Part shown: positions 62,807 through 64,000 of the stretch, piece by piece | Layout: each line of letters begins with the position of its first letter | How positions within the stretch are numbered: position 1 is the first letter of the stretch | DNA from: Candidatus Aminicenantota bacterium | GTDB lineage: Bacteria > Acidobacteriota > Aminicenantia > Aminicenantales > Saccharicenantaceae | DNA: 64,000 bases | Assembly (NCBI GenBank): GCA_014360015.1 | Contig: JACIYJ010000006.1 | Span: 116,652 to 180,651, forward strand | Direction of reading: 5' to 3' | The notes under the pieces: generated by a model | Seen by the model: the letters and a program-made list of their open reading frames with translations, nothing else | Told to the model about the DNA's origin: nothing | Databases searched by the model: none | Made by a program: the position numbers and the translations under genes

Positions 62807-62856
62807 GGTTACCTCCTTGATTTATATTCTTAAAAAAGTCACCGATTTTTTGCTGC

Positions 62857-63666
62857 TCAGAAATTGAGGATTTGGCTGAGAGCTTCCGCCCAGCCAGCTG
62901 GTCCCGGTTGTCTGGTTCTTTTTAAATTTCTTAATGGTGGCAAATTCTCATATCCTCCATCGGGTTTACGGATCAGCACTGGAAGATCAACTTCTTTGAG
63001 CATTAGCTCATCGTTGGAACTATCTCCAAGACCTATGGTTTTTATCTTTCCGTATTTCTTTTCATAGAGTTCTTTTAAGATTCTGACCGCCTGTCCTTTG
63101 TCATTGTTGCCGATGAGATGGTAGAACCGCCCACCTTTGACCACCTTAAGCTCGAGCTCGCTGGCAGCCTTCCTGATCTCTTTTATCTTTTCCGGCTGGA
63201 ATAAAATAAACGGCTCATCATATTCTCTTTTCCTGGCCAATCGAGCCGCCTCAGGCCTCAGCCCTGAAATTTCAGCTATATCTTTGATTTTAAGGTCGCC
63301 GAAACCCATAATTTTTACGTCAACTTTTTCTCTTATGGTCTTTAAAGCTTTTCTTATTCGACGATAGCTCACCCCGAGCTGAATGACGTCATAGCCGCCT
63401 TTATTTAAAGTTCTTAAACACCGCAAATCAAAATAACCTGCAGGAATAAAAATCGCTCCGCCATTTTCCACGACAAAAGGATGGTTTATACCGAGCTTCC
63501 GCCTGATAGCTTCGGTTTCAGCCCTGGTTTTACTGGTACAGAGAACGAGCGGAATCTTTTTTTGCTTTAACTTTTTCAAAACCGGCCTGGCCGCCTCAAA
63601 ACTGTAGGTTCGGTGGTCAAGCAAGGTACCATCAAGGTCAGAAAAAATGACAAAACGAATCGCCAT
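62857..63666 (-). CDS. gpgP: Glucosyl/mannosyl-3-phosphoglycerate phosphatase
   Basis: HAD-superfamily phosphatase of 269 residues removing phosphate from glucosyl- or mannosyl-3-phosphoglycerate. FSDLDGTLLDHRTYSF holds the nucleophile Asp (residue about 10) and acid Asp; the Cof-type cap follows; LCTSKTRAETEAI (motif II, Ser/Thr) and IGLGDSSNDELML (metal site) are intact; FVVENGGAIFIP is typical of MpgP. It precedes gpgS, forming a two-step glucosylglycerate operon. Signal and osmotic control are not visible. Confidence 0.9.
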   Translation of the reverse strand: MAIRFVIFSDLDGTLLDHRTYSFEAARPVLKKLKQKKIPLVLCTSKTRAETEAIRRKLGINHPFVVENGGAIFIPAGYFDLRCLRTLNKGGYDVIQLGVSYRRIRKALKTIREKVDVKIMGFGDLKIKDIAEISGLRPEAARLARKREYDEPFILFQPEKIKEIRKAASELELKVVKGGRFYHLIGNNDKGQAVRILKELYEKKYGKIKTIGLGDSSNDELMLKEVDLPVLIRKPDGGYENLPPLRNLKRTRQPGPAGWAEALSQILNF

Positions 63667-63888
63667 GACTAAGAATCAAATATTTTATCGTTCAAAAATA
63701 AGATTCGACCGCAGCTGTTTTTAGAATAACAAGTTTTATCTATTCATGTCAACAAATTATTTTCTTTCAGGTTAAGAGATAGTATCCAGGTTAGAGGGAG
63801 TATTTGGCAGAAGCGGGGTGGCAGTCCGGCCATAGGGACTTCGGCAGAAGAGGCCAGAAAATTTATCAGCCTGGTACTTGAAAAAGCA

Positions 63889-63945
63889 GGGCTTCCTCCG
63901 TTAAAAATTTTGTTGAAAATTTTAACTGAAAGGAGGAGGAAGCCC
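63889..63945 (+). promoter_or_regulatory. Long hairpin covering the SD of the last gene
   Basis: GGGCTTCCTCC (63889-63899) pairs perfectly with GGAGGAAGCCC (63935-63945), which contains part of the SD; inside, GTTAAAAATTTT (63900-63911) pairs with AAAATTTTAAC (63916-63926). The stem would be over 20 bp with a small loop. An open frame without an ATG runs through the hairpin and ends in TGA overlapping the next ATG (ATGA), so translation could open it. The remaining gap from 63667 shows no recognised gene. Confidence 0.55.
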
Positions 63946-63947
63946 GA

Positions 63948-64000
63948 ATGACAGAAAATATATACCCTACTTACTATGAGCTTTGCAAGAGTGCACCCAT
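63948..64000 (+). CDS. Start of an unidentified gene, cut by the right edge
   Basis: ATG at 63948 preceded by a strong SD (AAGGAGGAGG, 7-8 nt). The visible codons read MTENIYPTYYELCKSAP and continue off the edge. Too short to name a family. The SD is inside a long hairpin, so expression may be conditional. Confidence 0.55.
   Translation, partial: MTENIYPTYYELCKSAP

Noticed and set aside
1..64000. tRNA, rRNA or CRISPR
   Set aside because: No tRNA TψC-arm signature in gaps, no rRNA-like sequence and no regularly spaced direct repeats; the dispersed repeats are too irregular for CRISPR.

Overview
The window reads as a chromosomal segment of a Gram-negative-type anaerobic bacterium with moderate GC. 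It has Tat-exported sugar oxidoreductases, a lipoprotein amidohydrolase, a tricorn-type protease, a B12-dependent ribonucleotide reductase, a two-gene SUF-like Fe-S system and a glucosylglycerate pathway. Taken together these resemble uncultured Acidobacteriota/Aminicenantes-like genomes. That placement is inference; there is no rRNA gene here to test it. No tRNA, rRNA, CRISPR array or intact insertion sequence was recognised.

1-10.3 kb (minus strand): an eleven-gene aromatic amino acid operon, trpE-G-D-C-F-B-A-aroH-aroF-tyrA-aroA (aroA cut by the left edge), nearly all genes overlapping. It is preceded by a near-consensus promoter, an 18-residue leader peptide rich in Trp and Tyr codons, competing hairpins and an intrinsic terminator: a ribosome-mediated attenuator. 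Just upstream lies a cysteine synthase gene with its own promoter and a leader peptide carrying three consecutive Cys codons.

10.6-22.2 kb: secreted or periplasmic sugar-type enzymes (two Gfo/Idh/MocA oxidoreductases, a xylose-isomerase-like TIM barrel, a dipeptide-epimerase-like enolase superfamily member, a YtcJ-like amidohydrolase), a nitroreductase, a CPBP protease, a MenA-like prenyltransferase and a DHA2 transporter. 22.3-27 kb: a thiamine-binding protein, NrdJ, small proteins and a toxin-antitoxin pair whose antitoxin is HTH plus Panacea (DUF4065). 27-34 kb: GH127 and a tricorn-like protease. 34-37 kb: a glycosyltransferase, polysaccharide deacetylase and flippase-like operon in which two genes carry one-base homopolymer frameshifts. 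37-42 kb: a two-component system and murJ.

42-51 kb: an arsenic-type regulon. Four copies of the same 24-bp palindrome (ATATATGAA-N6-TTCATATAT) lie in front of acr3, a divergent ProC-like gene and arsR, plus one orphan copy near 40.4 kb. Between them sit mgtE, with an apparent bistable RNA leader that can hide its ribosome binding site, a minimal SUF pair and an orphan radical SAM/SPASM maturase. 51-64 kb: a penicillin-recognising hydrolase, PrsW, NAD salvage (pncB, pncA), a decayed hsdM, YgiQ, an ECF sigma/anti-sigma/DUF4097 operon, and gpgS/gpgP for glucosylglycerate.

Across the window a dispersed REP-like repeat (core GGTGACGCCCTACGCGTTTC, with A- and T-rich ends) occurs about ten times between genes. 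In two genes it supplies the last codons and the stop, giving the same C-terminal tail GDALRVS.
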